In this document: positions 1 through 8,837 of the stretch, piece by piece | Numbering within the stretch: the first letter of the stretch is position 1 | Layout of the letters: every line of letters begins with the position of its first letter | NCBI GenBank assembly: GCA_001822815.1 | Contig: MHSR01000005.1 | Span: 1-38,792, forward strand | Origin: Candidatus Terrybacteria bacterium RIFCSPHIGHO2_01_FULL_43_35 | GTDB lineage: Bacteria > Patescibacteriota > Minisyncoccia > Terrybacterales > GWB1-40-14 | Direction: 5' to 3' | DNA length: 38,792 bases | The notes under the pieces: model-generated | What the model saw: the letters and a program-made list of their open reading frames with translations, nothing else | Databases searched by the model: none | Told to the model about the DNA's origin: nothing | Translations under genes and position numbers: made by a program

Positions 1-1119
1 ACCAAAATCTTGCACATATTTCTTGAAGGTTTCATCGCCGGTTTTTTGCTCGGCAAAAATAGCGCCGGTATTCAAAGATTCTTCTAGTGTTTCGGTCATA
101 GTACGCGTACCGATAGCCTCCTGAACAACATTACTGATAGTATAATTGCCTATTTTAACGGAACCTGTATTTTCAAAGGTTGTTGATGGTGTTATGGCTT
201 TACTATCTAAACCAGCCGCCAAAGTAATGGGTTTAAACACTGAACCAGGTTCGAAGATATGACTTACAGCCGGATTCGCATATACGCCCGCGTCTTCAAC
301 TTCGGAATAATTGTTCAAGTTAAAGTTGGGATAACTAGCCATGGCGCGCACTGCCCCGGTTATTGGATCCATAACAATAACTGTTCCCGCATCAGCGCTC
401 CATTTTTCTATTTCAATTTTAAGTTTTTCTTCAACTATACTCTGCACGTTGGGGTCAATAGTTAAAATAAGATCATCGCCAGCTCGAGCGGCATTTTCGT
501 TTTCACCCAAAGATTTAAGTATAGTTCCGCGCGCGTCTTTTTCCCCCACCAAACTACCTGGAGTGCCGTGCAATATTTGTTCGTAATAACCCTCAAGACC
601 GTATCTTCCCACAGAACCTTCCTGCGAATCTCCCAAAAATCCACTCAAATGCGCGGCCAATGAACCGTAAGGATAATAACGTAATTTTTCAGCTTTAATG
701 CCGATACCTTTTATTTTCAGATCCCTTATTTTTTGCGCTTGTTCCTCGTTAAGACGCTGGCCTATTTTTTCAAAAAGGTCATCTGGCTTAGATAATTTAT
801 CCAAAATGGCCTTTTCGTCTTGGCCGATGATTTCGGCTAGAATTTTTGCGCTTTTTTCTTTATCCTCTACATCTTTTGGAACCGCATATACATATGGATA
901 TTCGCGGTTAACCGCCAAGGCAGACGTTTCACTGTTTTTATCGGTCAATAAAATTTCTCCACGCTCCGGCGGAATGGTTTCAAAAACTTGTTGCTGGCCA
1001 CGAGCTAAGGCCGAATAAAATCCATGCTGCAGAAATTGAAGAAAAAAAAGGCGGCTAACAATAACGGTGGCCGCAATAACTATTAAAATAAATAAAAGCG
1101 AAACTCTTAATTTTGACAT
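1..1119 (-). CDS. ftsI: Penicillin-binding protein / FtsI-type peptidoglycan transpeptidase, N-terminal part (truncated by window edge)
   Basis: Reverse-strand ORF from ATG at 1119 (MSKLRVSLLFILIVIAATVIVSRLFFLQFLQHGFYS...) runs open to base 1; contains VFKPIT-type SxxK motif (EPGSVFKPITLAAGL), GTPGSLVGEKDARGT and TM N-terminus. Not in ORF track because it runs off the window. Confidence 0.93.
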   Translation of the reverse strand, partial: MSKLRVSLLFILIVIAATVIVSRLFFLQFLQHGFYSALARGQQQVFETIPPERGEILLTDKNSETSALAVNREYPYVYAVPKDVEDKEKSAKILAEIIGQDEKAILDKLSKPDDLFEKIGQRLNEEQAQKIRDLKIKGIGIKAEKLRYYPYGSLAAHLSGFLGDSQEGSVGRYGLEGYYEQILHGTPGSLVGEKDARGTILKSLGENENAARAGDDLILTIDPNVQSIVEEKLKIEIEKWSADAGTVIVMDPITGAVRAMASYPNFNLNNYSEVEDAGVYANPAVSHIFEPGSVFKPITLAAGLDSKAITPSTTFENTGSVKIGNYTISNVVQEAIGTRTMTETLEESLNTGAIFAEQKTGDETFKKYVQDFG

Positions 1120-1139
1120 GACTTAAATAATTAAAGGCG

Positions 1140-1556
1140 CTACTGCCCGGCGTTCAAACCTGAAATGCTAGCCAATGATGAGCTTGGCAGGGCTATATAT
1201 GCGACCCTTCCAGCCGGAACTAATCCCAGGCCGAGAGCCCGTTCAGCTATCTTATCGAGTGTTTTTTCCTGTGACATACGTACCATAAGATCTTGGTGTT
1301 CAAATTTAAGCCCTTCTATGCGTTTCTCGATCTTAGTCAGCTTGTAATCCTCGCCCACTGTAGCACTGACCGCCATCACATACCATCCCAATCCAGCCAA
1401 GAAAACCAACAAAATCAAAAAGGAACTTATCCACATACCATTTGAGGTTTTAACATGACCGCCCAAGGACCTACGACCCGCAGCTCTCATGACAAATTTT
1501 CGTCCAAAATAAGGCAAAGGGTGTTTTTTGTGATTTCTTCTATATTTTTTGGTCAT
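1140..1556 (-). CDS. FtsL/septum-formation-initiator-like small membrane protein
   Basis: Basic N-terminus, one TM helix (WISSFLILLVFLAGLGWYVMAV), coiled-coil, position between rsmH and ftsI. ATG at 1556 preferred over the TTG at 1592, which lies inside a hairpin element. Confidence 0.7.
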   Translation of the reverse strand: MTKKYRRNHKKHPLPYFGRKFVMRAAGRRSLGGHVKTSNGMWISSFLILLVFLAGLGWYVMAVSATVGEDYKLTKIEKRIEGLKFEHQDLMVRMSQEKTLDKIAERALGLGLVPAGRVAYIALPSSSLASISGLNAGQ

Positions 1557-1621
1557 GCCTTGGTTGTCCTCGAGCTCCGCGAGAGGATACAACCAAGTGC
1601 ATCCTGAGCGAAGTCGAAGGA

Positions 1622-2509
1622 TTACCTATATAATTTTTCAGCAAGCCGTAATTTAGCTGAACGCGATCTAGGATTTTCTTTTTGCTCGATAAGCGATGGC
1701 ACGATTGGTTTATCCGTTAGAATTTTTATTTGTGCTTCGTGCTGTTTTTTTAGTAAAAAATGCTTAACTAACCTGTCTTCGAGAGAATGATATGATATCA
1801 CCGCAAGCCTACCTCCCGGAATCAGCTCATTCACGGCCTGTGGCAATGCATCTTCCAATTCTTCAAGTTCGTGGTTAACAACAATACGCAGAGCTTGGAA
1901 AATTTGTGTAGCTGGATTTATTTTTTTGTCAGAGTGTTTTTTGACTCTGCGTACGACTTCAACTAAATCATTAGTCGTGCGTAACGGATACTTTTCTCTT
2001 ATTCTGACTATCTCTTGCGCTAAGACCTTGGCGTAATTATCTTCACCGTATGTAGAAAACAACCATTCCAATTGTTCCTCACTCCATTTTTTTAAAATAT
2101 CTCCTGCTGTCTCTTCGCTGCTTTCACGATCAAAACGCATATCTAGCGGTTCATCTTTAGAGAAAGAAAACCCGCCGCCAGCGTCTTCAACGTGATAACT
2201 TGAGATACCAAGATCAAAAAGAATTCCATATATAGATTTAAAATTATAAATTGAAATTATTTCGGAAAGATTGGCGTAAGTATCTCTGATTAAAATTACG
2301 CGTTTATTGAATCTTTCTAAATTTTTTTCTGCTTTGTCCAATATTGCTCTGTCACGATCGATACCCAACAACATTCCAGAAGGGCCGTTCTGTGCCAAAA
2401 TCAGTTCAGCATGCCCGCCTTCGCCCACCGTGCAATCAACATAATTGCTTCCGTCCCTAGGCTCAAAAAAGTTTAATATTTCGTTGGCAAGAACTGGTAT
2501 ATGAGACAC
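1622..2509 (-). CDS. rsmH: 16S rRNA (cytosine(1402)-N(4))-methyltransferase
   Basis: MSHIPVLANEIL..., DCTVGEGGHAELIL, ISYHSLEDRLVKHFL are hallmark RsmH motifs; follows mraZ. Confidence 0.97.
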   Translation of the reverse strand: MSHIPVLANEILNFFEPRDGSNYVDCTVGEGGHAELILAQNGPSGMLLGIDRDRAILDKAEKNLERFNKRVILIRDTYANLSEIISIYNFKSIYGILFDLGISSYHVEDAGGGFSFSKDEPLDMRFDRESSEETAGDILKKWSEEQLEWLFSTYGEDNYAKVLAQEIVRIREKYPLRTTNDLVEVVRRVKKHSDKKINPATQIFQALRIVVNHELEELEDALPQAVNELIPGGRLAVISYHSLEDRLVKHFLLKKQHEAQIKILTDKPIVPSLIEQKENPRSRSAKLRLAEKLYR

Positions 2510-2525
2510 AGGATTATCGTATTTT

Positions 2526-2972
2526 CTAATAAACGCCTAGATCTCCTAACTTTTCGGCAATGTTTTCACTTGATTGCTCGGCTTTTGATTTATACTCGTT
2601 CCACTTGATTTCATCCCAAATTTCCAAACGGTTATATACTCCAGCAATGATCACTTTTTTAGCTAAACCTGCGTAAGTTTTCAGATAATCTGGCAACAAA
2701 ATCCTTCCTAAAGCATCGATATCTATATCTAAAGCGCCTGCCAGCATAAGACGAACAAAACTTCTTGTTTCTGATTTACCTGTCGGCAGCTTGCTTAAAT
2801 TCTGAGCCAACGTTTCCCATTCCTTTATCGGATAAATAAACAAACAAGAATCCAAGCCCCTGGTTAAAACCACCTTCTGGCCCATATCTTTTCTGAACTT
2901 TGCCGGTATGGCCAGACGTTTCTTTGTGTCTATGGTATGACGATATTCGCCGATGAACATGCTTTTTAACAT
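2526..2972 (-). CDS. mraZ: Transcriptional regulator MraZ
   Basis: MFIGEYRHTIDTKKRLAIPAKFR...GLDSCLFIYP...GRILLPDYL, two SpoVT/AbrB-like repeats; upstream of rsmH. Confidence 0.96.
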   Translation of the reverse strand: MLKSMFIGEYRHTIDTKKRLAIPAKFRKDMGQKVVLTRGLDSCLFIYPIKEWETLAQNLSKLPTGKSETRSFVRLMLAGALDIDIDALGRILLPDYLKTYAGLAKKVIIAGVYNRLEIWDEIKWNEYKSKAEQSSENIAEKLGDLGVY

Positions 2973-3008
2973 TTACCTTAAACTTGACAGCTGTCTTGCG
3001 AGCGTCAG

Positions 3009-3040
3009 AAATTGTCCTGGTTCAATCCTTGCAGACGCAA
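3009..3040 (-). repeat. Copy 1 of bipartite motif GCGTCTGCA-N6-GAACCAGGACAATTT (minus-strand reading)
   Basis: Plus strand aaattgtcctggttc-aatcct-tgcagacgc; matches 9094-9130 in both halves. Confidence 0.6.
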
Positions 3041-3063
3041 ACAAGATAGTTGCTAAACATCAC

Positions 3064-3104
3064 TTATCCACAGAATTTAATGCTTATCCCCACCATTATC
3101 CACA
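3064..3104. promoter_or_regulatory. Cluster of TTATCCMCA boxes upstream of mraZ (DnaA-box-like and/or MraZ operator repeats)
   Basis: Exact TTATCCACA at 3064-3072 and 3096-3104, TTATCCCCA at 3084-3092; minus strand continues with GGTGGTGGG and GGTGGGA. Confidence 0.6.
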
Positions 3105-3157
3105 ACCCACCACCTTGTATTCCTAGTATCCCACCTAGCAAAAGGAGTGGCAAAAAT

Positions 3158-3190
3158 AAAGATATCCACATTTTTGTGGATATCTTTTTT
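3158..3190. terminator. Stem-loop terminator, AAAGATATCCACA-tttt-TGTGGATATCTTTTTT
   Basis: Long perfect inverted repeat with T-rich flanks on both strands, just past the end of the minus-strand Clp-like gene. Confidence 0.7.
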
Positions 3191-3245
3191 AAATAGAAAG
3201 CCTTGTGCGTCAAGACTTTATGACAAAAACAGACAATTTTACTTG

Positions 3246-5798
3246 TTATCGAATAGAGGGCAAATTATCATTTTTAATGTTTTCGCTCCTTATTTTGAAG
3301 GTGTCACCACGCTTGATTTCTCCTGATAATATTTTCTTGGCCATTTCATTTTCTATATTTTCCTGCAAGATTCTTCTTAATTCCCTGCCCCCGAATTCTT
3401 GACTAAATCCTAGTTCGGCAAGTTTATTTATGGCTTCTTGGTCGATTTCGATTCTTATGCCTTTCTCATGAAAAAGATCCGCTGATAATTTGTGTATCAT
3501 CATTTTAATTATTTCTACGATATGTTGAGGTTCGAGCGGCTTAAACACTATCGTGCCATCAAAACGGTTAATAAATTCTGGTTTAAACAAAGCTTTGGAT
3601 AAAAGATGCTCGATTAGACCTTTAGAGAGCGTTTCGCCGCGAATACCATCCCTTATATTTTCTCTGATATATTCGGCGCCGGCATTTGATGTGGCGATAA
3701 TGATAGTATGGGTAAATGAAATTTTCCTGCCCCAACCATCAGTCAAGTGACCTTCGTCCAAAACTTGCAAGAAAAGATTCAGAACTTTATCTTCAGCCTT
3801 TTCCAGTTCATCAAGCAATAAAAGGGTAAATGGATTTTCGCGAATTGCGGTCGTTAAACTACCTTCTTCGTTTGTTGCGGGTGAACCTATGAGCCGTTGT
3901 TCCGCATCTGATGTATTGAATTCGGACATATCAAATCTGATCATCCGCTGATCTGAACCGAAATAAGCCTCGGCCAAAGCTTTAGCAGTTTCGGTTTTAC
4001 CAACACCAGTGGGTCCAAGAAAAAGAAAGGAGCCGATGGGGCGTTTTGATTTGTTTCCGATCCCGGCACGCGCACGACGCATAGCATTTGCAATAGTATT
4101 CACTGCTTCTTCCTGATCCACGATTCGCTGGTGTATAAATTCTTCAAGATTAAGAAGTTTTTCTTTTTCTTCCTGCGCTACCGCCCCGACCGGAACTCTA
4201 GTCTTTGAAGAAACTATTGCGGCTACATCTTCAGGCAAAACTATATTTCTTTTGGTTCTAGAAACTAAAACGGAAATTTCTTCCAAAAGATCTATGGCTT
4301 TTTCCGGAAATGGAACATTCTGTATATAACGGTCGGCATCTTCAACGATGGCTTTTATAGATGCATAGGGATAAAAAATCTTATATTTCATTTCAAATTG
4401 TAAAACAGTATCCATTAGTATATGACGCGTCTCATCAATACTCGGTTCTTGGATTTCAACAACACGGAAAGCATCTTTGAATTCACCTAGTTTTTCTATG
4501 CGCTCGTGATATCCGTTGAAAGTTGTTACGCCTATTAACTGCATGCGCGCACTTTTAATAAACGGCAAGATGGCACGGGAAATATCTATAACGCCATCGG
4601 CAAAAGATTGTCTAAAAAAATGATGGAAATTATCTATGACGAGAATAATATTACCGGCATTTAACGCTTCGGCAAATAATTGTTTTACTCGACCATCGAC
4701 TTCGCCAACAGTTTTTAATCCGGCGATTGTTGCAGAAAGATCGAGCTTAACTAGTCTTTGACGGTTAAGTTGCGGTAAAGAACGGCCTTCAAGAAGTCGT
4801 TTTGCAAAACCGTATAAAACTGTTTCTCTGCCGACTCCTGGCTCTCCTACTATTAAAACATTATTCTCGCCAGCCTTAGCCAAAACCTGTTCAATATTAT
4901 CAATTTCTCTTTTACGACCGATTATCCTTAAATCTAAACCGCCTTTCTGCATATCAGCAGTTATATCGCGGCCATATTTATCAAGAAGCGCGGTAAAGCC
5001 CGCGGCCCAACTTTTCCCTATAGGTTGCGATCTAAATAAATTTTCCTTAAGCCAAAAACGACGCCTGTGATCTAAAACGTGATAAATTCTGTCTTGCCAA
5101 TGCACTATAGCATCAAAATCTCTTGGTTCTATACCTTGATCAAAAAGGAGGCGTTTGAATGCATAATCGGCTACAGCAGACGCTGAAAACAGATCCAAAA
5201 TACCAATAGTTCCGTGGTGGCGATTGACCGCATGATTAGCCGCCAGCTCAATTGCGTGTAAAAAATCATTTTGACCGCTTTGTGGTTGTGCAGGTATGGC
5301 GGCTAAAGACTTACGTAAAGAATCGACATTAAGATTCAATCGTATGCAAACCCATTTCATTCTTTTTTCGCGTAGAAGATTATCTGTAAGCGAACGTATG
5401 GAATAATTGCTCCCTTTGTGTTGCGTAGCCAAAACGGTCCGCGCCGCATAAAAATCAAGATAGGCGGCAAAATTAACTACCTCCCCTAATTTTGAAGCTT
5501 CTAATGCGGCATGTAGAGTTCTTTTGTTATGACTGACAAATCCTTGTTGTAAAAATCCATAAGAAAATATGGATATGCCAAAAAAAGATATGCTCCAGAA
5601 GAATAGCGCAAGGAACAAATGATCCTGCGAGGTCAAAACGTTACCAAGTCGAGGCAATATTATACTCGTCACAAGAAAAAATATTGTGAGGGCGCCAAAA
5701 ACACGAGTTATGTTCTCATGCAAAGCTCGCGGGAATATTCTTCTAAAATTCACGGCTTCCACGGCAACGGATTGATTAAGATTAAAAACAGTATTCAT
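3246..5798 (-). CDS. Membrane-anchored ClpB/ClpC-like AAA+ ATPase (two AAA domains, D1 degenerate)
   Basis: Two N-terminal hydrophobic helices; D2 has GPTGVGKTETAKALAEAYFG, LLLLDELEKA, ATSNAGAEYI, FINRFDGTIVF; D1 has GEPGVGRETV and LVIDNFHHFF. Confidence 0.92.
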   Translation of the reverse strand: MNTVFNLNQSVAVEAVNFRRIFPRALHENITRVFGALTIFFLVTSIILPRLGNVLTSQDHLFLALFFWSISFFGISIFSYGFLQQGFVSHNKRTLHAALEASKLGEVVNFAAYLDFYAARTVLATQHKGSNYSIRSLTDNLLREKRMKWVCIRLNLNVDSLRKSLAAIPAQPQSGQNDFLHAIELAANHAVNRHHGTIGILDLFSASAVADYAFKRLLFDQGIEPRDFDAIVHWQDRIYHVLDHRRRFWLKENLFRSQPIGKSWAAGFTALLDKYGRDITADMQKGGLDLRIIGRKREIDNIEQVLAKAGENNVLIVGEPGVGRETVLYGFAKRLLEGRSLPQLNRQRLVKLDLSATIAGLKTVGEVDGRVKQLFAEALNAGNIILVIDNFHHFFRQSFADGVIDISRAILPFIKSARMQLIGVTTFNGYHERIEKLGEFKDAFRVVEIQEPSIDETRHILMDTVLQFEMKYKIFYPYASIKAIVEDADRYIQNVPFPEKAIDLLEEISVLVSRTKRNIVLPEDVAAIVSSKTRVPVGAVAQEEKEKLLNLEEFIHQRIVDQEEAVNTIANAMRRARAGIGNKSKRPIGSFLFLGPTGVGKTETAKALAEAYFGSDQRMIRFDMSEFNTSDAEQRLIGSPATNEEGSLTTAIRENPFTLLLLDELEKAEDKVLNLFLQVLDEGHLTDGWGRKISFTHTIIIATSNAGAEYIRENIRDGIRGETLSKGLIEHLLSKALFKPEFINRFDGTIVFKPLEPQHIVEIIKMMIHKLSADLFHEKGIRIEIDQEAINKLAELGFSQEFGGRELRRILQENIENEMAKKILSGEIKRGDTFKIRSENIKNDNLPSIR

Positions 5799-5801
5799 GA
5801 C

Positions 5802-6179
5802 TTAAAAATTAGATAGCTCCGCAAAACCCAGAAAAAATCCGATAGGTATAATAATTGGGGCTGTTATCCATATAAAAGTTAAAATAGTTATAATCAAAAG
5901 AATAACCGCTTCAAAAAACAGACCGATGAAAATCGTCATCAAGCGCACTATACTGCCCAAAACTCTAGAAATGATATTGCCCCACAGGGCTTGCCAATAC
6001 TCGGGCGTCACAATATTGCCAGGTTTTTTCTCTGCTATCCTGTGCCAAGGAGCAAAAAGCGAACGGGTCAGTTCGCTGATGGAAAAAAAGTACCAGCCAA
6101 AATCAATATAATTGCGCTCGGCTGCTAAAAACGAGCGCAGACCTGGGCCATAATGCCAAACGAAATAACGAAAAAACAT
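5802..6179 (-). CDS. Small membrane protein of unknown function, adjacent to Clp-like gene
   Basis: Two hydrophobic segments; stop lies 3 nt from the Clp-like start, suggesting an operon. Confidence 0.75.
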   Translation of the reverse strand: MFFRYFVWHYGPGLRSFLAAERNYIDFGWYFFSISELTRSLFAPWHRIAEKKPGNIVTPEYWQALWGNIISRVLGSIVRLMTIFIGLFFEAVILLIITILTFIWITAPIIIPIGFFLGFAELSNF

Positions 6180-6237
6180 ACGTTTATATTATAGCAAATA
6201 AATAAGAAAGAGGGCGGAGTTTGTGGTTAAAGGTCAT

Positions 6238-6266
6238 TGACTTTATAAATTTATCAATCGTATAAT
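6238..6266 (+). promoter_or_regulatory. Sigma70-type promoter TTGACT-17-TATAAT
   Basis: Sequence match upstream of the 6315 ORF. Confidence 0.65.
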
Positions 6267-6314
6267 TGAAGCAATACGAACATTAAAATCTATATGCGTC
6301 GGGAGGATTCCGCG

Positions 6315-6569
6315 ATGGACAAATTGCGCGAATTTTGCCCGGCGTGCCGCGGCAAATTATTGATATCATTTTTTGATGCCAATTTCCGTAAAAAAGACGT
6401 TAACGACCAACTTATCTTTGACATGCCTGCGAGTTTTTGTAAGCACTGCGACCAACTATACTTAGAAGAGAATCTTGTACGGATTTTGGGGCTTGAAGGA
6501 TATATCTGCGTGTTTGCAATACAGAGGGATAAGCAATTCTACCCTGATTGGAAAGATTTTCTAAAATAA
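6315..6569 (+). CDS. Small zinc-ribbon protein (YgiT-type zinc-finger-like)
   Basis: CPACRGKL...CKHCDQLYL pattern; GGGAGG Shine-Dalgarno before ATG 6315; own promoter and terminator. Confidence 0.7.
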   Translation: MDKLREFCPACRGKLLISFFDANFRKKDVNDQLIFDMPASFCKHCDQLYLEENLVRILGLEGYICVFAIQRDKQFYPDWKDFLK

Positions 6570-6597
6570 CCCCCTTAAATTAAGGGGGTATTATTTT
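6569..6597 (+). terminator. Rho-independent terminator ACCCCCTTA-aat-TAAGGGGGT + T-rich tail
   Basis: Inverted repeat followed by attatttt. Confidence 0.8.
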
Positions 6598-6653
6598 AAA
6601 GATAGATGACATTTTAAGCAATAGGTTTAAAACGATTTTTAATTGCGTATCTA

Positions 6654-7031
6654 TTATTTTTGGGGAAGATATTTTTTAATCCGTTCAAAGATCGCCGAGG
6701 CTGGTATATTAGATTTTGTTATAAAATCAGCCGCGCCTAAACTCAACGCCTTAGCAACTTGGTCTGCTTCCCATAATACAGACAACATAACAACGGGTAT
6801 ATTTGAAATATCCGGATTTTTTTTAAGTCGCTTCAAAACCTCAAAACCGGAAATTCCCGGAAGAAGTATATCAAGCAATATAAGATCTGGCTTATTTTTT
6901 TCGGCTAGCTCCAAGCCCTTTAAGCCGTCTGAAGCCACGGATATCTCGACACCTTGTTTTTCTAACTGCGCCGTTACAACATTGGACATCTCTTTATTAT
7001 CCTCGATGAATAGAATTTCTGCTGATAGCAT
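6654..7031 (-). CDS. Single-domain response regulator (CheY-like receiver)
   Basis: ILFIEDNKEM, PDLILLDILLPGISGFEVLKRL, PVVMLSV; no output domain. Confidence 0.93.
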   Translation of the reverse strand: MLSAEILFIEDNKEMSNVVTAQLEKQGVEISVASDGLKGLELAEKNKPDLILLDILLPGISGFEVLKRLKKNPDISNIPVVMLSVLWEADQVAKALSLGAADFITKSNIPASAIFERIKKYLPQK

Positions 7032-7064
7032 AATTATATAATTAGATATTTTTATATTTTAAAA

Positions 7065-8630
7065 TCAAATTGTTTTAGGTAAAATAACATGAAAAGAACT
7101 GCCTTTCCCTATACCATCGGATTCGGCCCATAACCTCCCATTATGGGCTTCAATTATGTGTTTAGCTATAAAAAGACCCAGTCCCGCGCCATCAGGAATA
7201 ATTTTAATTACATCTGGCGAGCGATAAAAACGACTGAAGATTTTATTAAGATCTTCCCTGCGAATACCCACGCCGTTATCCTGGATTATCAAGTGGAAAA
7301 CCTCCTTATCATTTTCAATTTCTTTCTTGAGTTTAATCACTATCTGACCGCCAGACGGCGTATAATTCAAGGCATTACGAATTAAAATATTCAATACGCT
7401 TCGTATTCTTCCAACATCAAGCGATATTGCTTCGGCTGGCATAGAAATTTTATCAAAAACGATAATAACATTCTTTTTAGCCGCATCGGCTTTAAACGAT
7501 ACTAACAACTCTTCGATCATTTCCCACAAGGGCGAAGGCTTAAGATTAAGTTTGAACTGCCCAGCTTCAATAACCAGTAATTCAAAAACGTCATTTAAAA
7601 TATCTATCAAAAAGATACTTTTGGTTTGTATCGCGTCGGCGGCTTCACGAACTTGTACGCTTGATTTATCCGCAGCAAGAACTTCAGCTAATATTTCTGA
7701 TTCCCATCTGATGACCGACAGAGGCGTGCGAAATTGATGGGAAACAACTTCAATGAATTTATCTTGAGCTTTACGCATCTGCTCAATTTTTTCCTGCGTC
7801 GCCTTAAACTTATCCAAATCTTCTTTAAGCAATCTGCTCTCTTCTTTTAACTTACTATTTTCTGTTTGAACCTCTTGAAGACGCAATCGCAGTCCAGCTT
7901 CAAATTCTTGCTGCGGATAAAATTCAAAACGATCTTCAATCAATATCCCCTCCGGCATAACTTCCAATAAAACACTCAGGGCATCAGTATTCCCGTAATC
8001 TGTTTTCATGGAACGAAAAAGGTTTTCAATGCTTAATCGCGCCAAGTCTCCAGAAAAGCGTTTCGTGAATTCATTGTATAAACGCCTGACTATTTTTTTA
8101 AATTCGCCTTCAAGTTCTACCAGCGGTTCAATATGTTTTGAGGATAAAAAACTGGCTTCGACTTCGTGCCAAATCAACTTACCTTCACGCGCCTTGATTT
8201 TACCCAAAAAGCCTTTATCATCAACGGCCTCTTCAAACATTACTATTCTCTGATTAAACGGGATGGCCAGATGGTCAAAAAGCCGATTAGTTAATTCTTC
8301 CAGCAAAAAAATAGCCGCTTGTTGATACGTGGCAAATATTAGCAGAAAGGCATTTGGGATAAAATCGTTAAGATGAAATTCATGTCTTACATAAACTCTT
8401 ATTGATTGTGCAGATGACCATTTTTCCGGATTGTGGCGTATCAGTTCACGTTCTATATCAAAATAAATATTACGCATCGCGGAATATTTTTCGGTCATAA
8501 CGCTTGTTTTTCGGATATACGCTATCTCGTGAAGGTACTTACCCGAATTTGAGAGTTTGTTAGCAAGAAAGATCAGCAGATTTATCTGCATTTCTAAATC
8601 AGGCGATTTTTTCTTACTGAACGAAAACAT
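7065..8630 (-). CDS. Soluble sensor histidine kinase
   Basis: H-box FIEVVSHQFRTPLSVIRWE, N-box IRNALNYTPSGG, G-boxes DNGVGIRREDL and GAGLGLFIAKHI; no obvious TM. ATG 8630 chosen because the 8861 extension would run through hairpins and tRNA-Val. Confidence 0.9.
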   Translation of the reverse strand: MFSFSKKKSPDLEMQINLLIFLANKLSNSGKYLHEIAYIRKTSVMTEKYSAMRNIYFDIERELIRHNPEKWSSAQSIRVYVRHEFHLNDFIPNAFLLIFATYQQAAIFLLEELTNRLFDHLAIPFNQRIVMFEEAVDDKGFLGKIKAREGKLIWHEVEASFLSSKHIEPLVELEGEFKKIVRRLYNEFTKRFSGDLARLSIENLFRSMKTDYGNTDALSVLLEVMPEGILIEDRFEFYPQQEFEAGLRLRLQEVQTENSKLKEESRLLKEDLDKFKATQEKIEQMRKAQDKFIEVVSHQFRTPLSVIRWESEILAEVLAADKSSVQVREAADAIQTKSIFLIDILNDVFELLVIEAGQFKLNLKPSPLWEMIEELLVSFKADAAKKNVIIVFDKISMPAEAISLDVGRIRSVLNILIRNALNYTPSGGQIVIKLKKEIENDKEVFHLIIQDNGVGIRREDLNKIFSRFYRSPDVIKIIPDGAGLGLFIAKHIIEAHNGRLWAESDGIGKGSSFHVILPKTI

Positions 8631-8689
8631 GATGTAAATGGCGTTTGTGTATAGCCATTGAACAGTATATGCCATTTTTGCCGCCCGCT

Positions 8690-8808
8690 CAAAATGACAA
8701 CGATCCAGTTTGACTGGATCGGTCATTTTGGCGTGGACGGTGCAGGATTCTCCCGCAGTGGCGGGATTACGCCATTGTAAAACTCGCATCGGCTCGCTAA
8801 CAATGGCG
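8690..8808. repeat. Cluster of three REP-like palindromic hairpins
   Basis: CAAAATGAC[aa CGATCCAG ttgac CTGGATCG]GTCATTTTG (8690-8730); TCCCGCAGTGGCGGGA (8751-8766); CGCCATTGT...ACAATGGCG (8770-8808). Confidence 0.7.
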
Positions 8809-8837
8809 AGAAGAACACTTGCAAGCCTTACTAATTG

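Noticed and set aside
259-1018. Plus-strand ORFs (259-465, 341-586, 698-1018) at the left edge
   Set aside because: They are antisense shadows of the truncated minus-strand ftsI, whose translation shows clear transpeptidase motifs.
3064-3185. Replication origin based on TTATCCACA boxes
   Set aside because: No dnaA/dnaN neighbours or AT-rich unwinding region seen; only two exact boxes, and MraZ-operator interpretation is at least as good.
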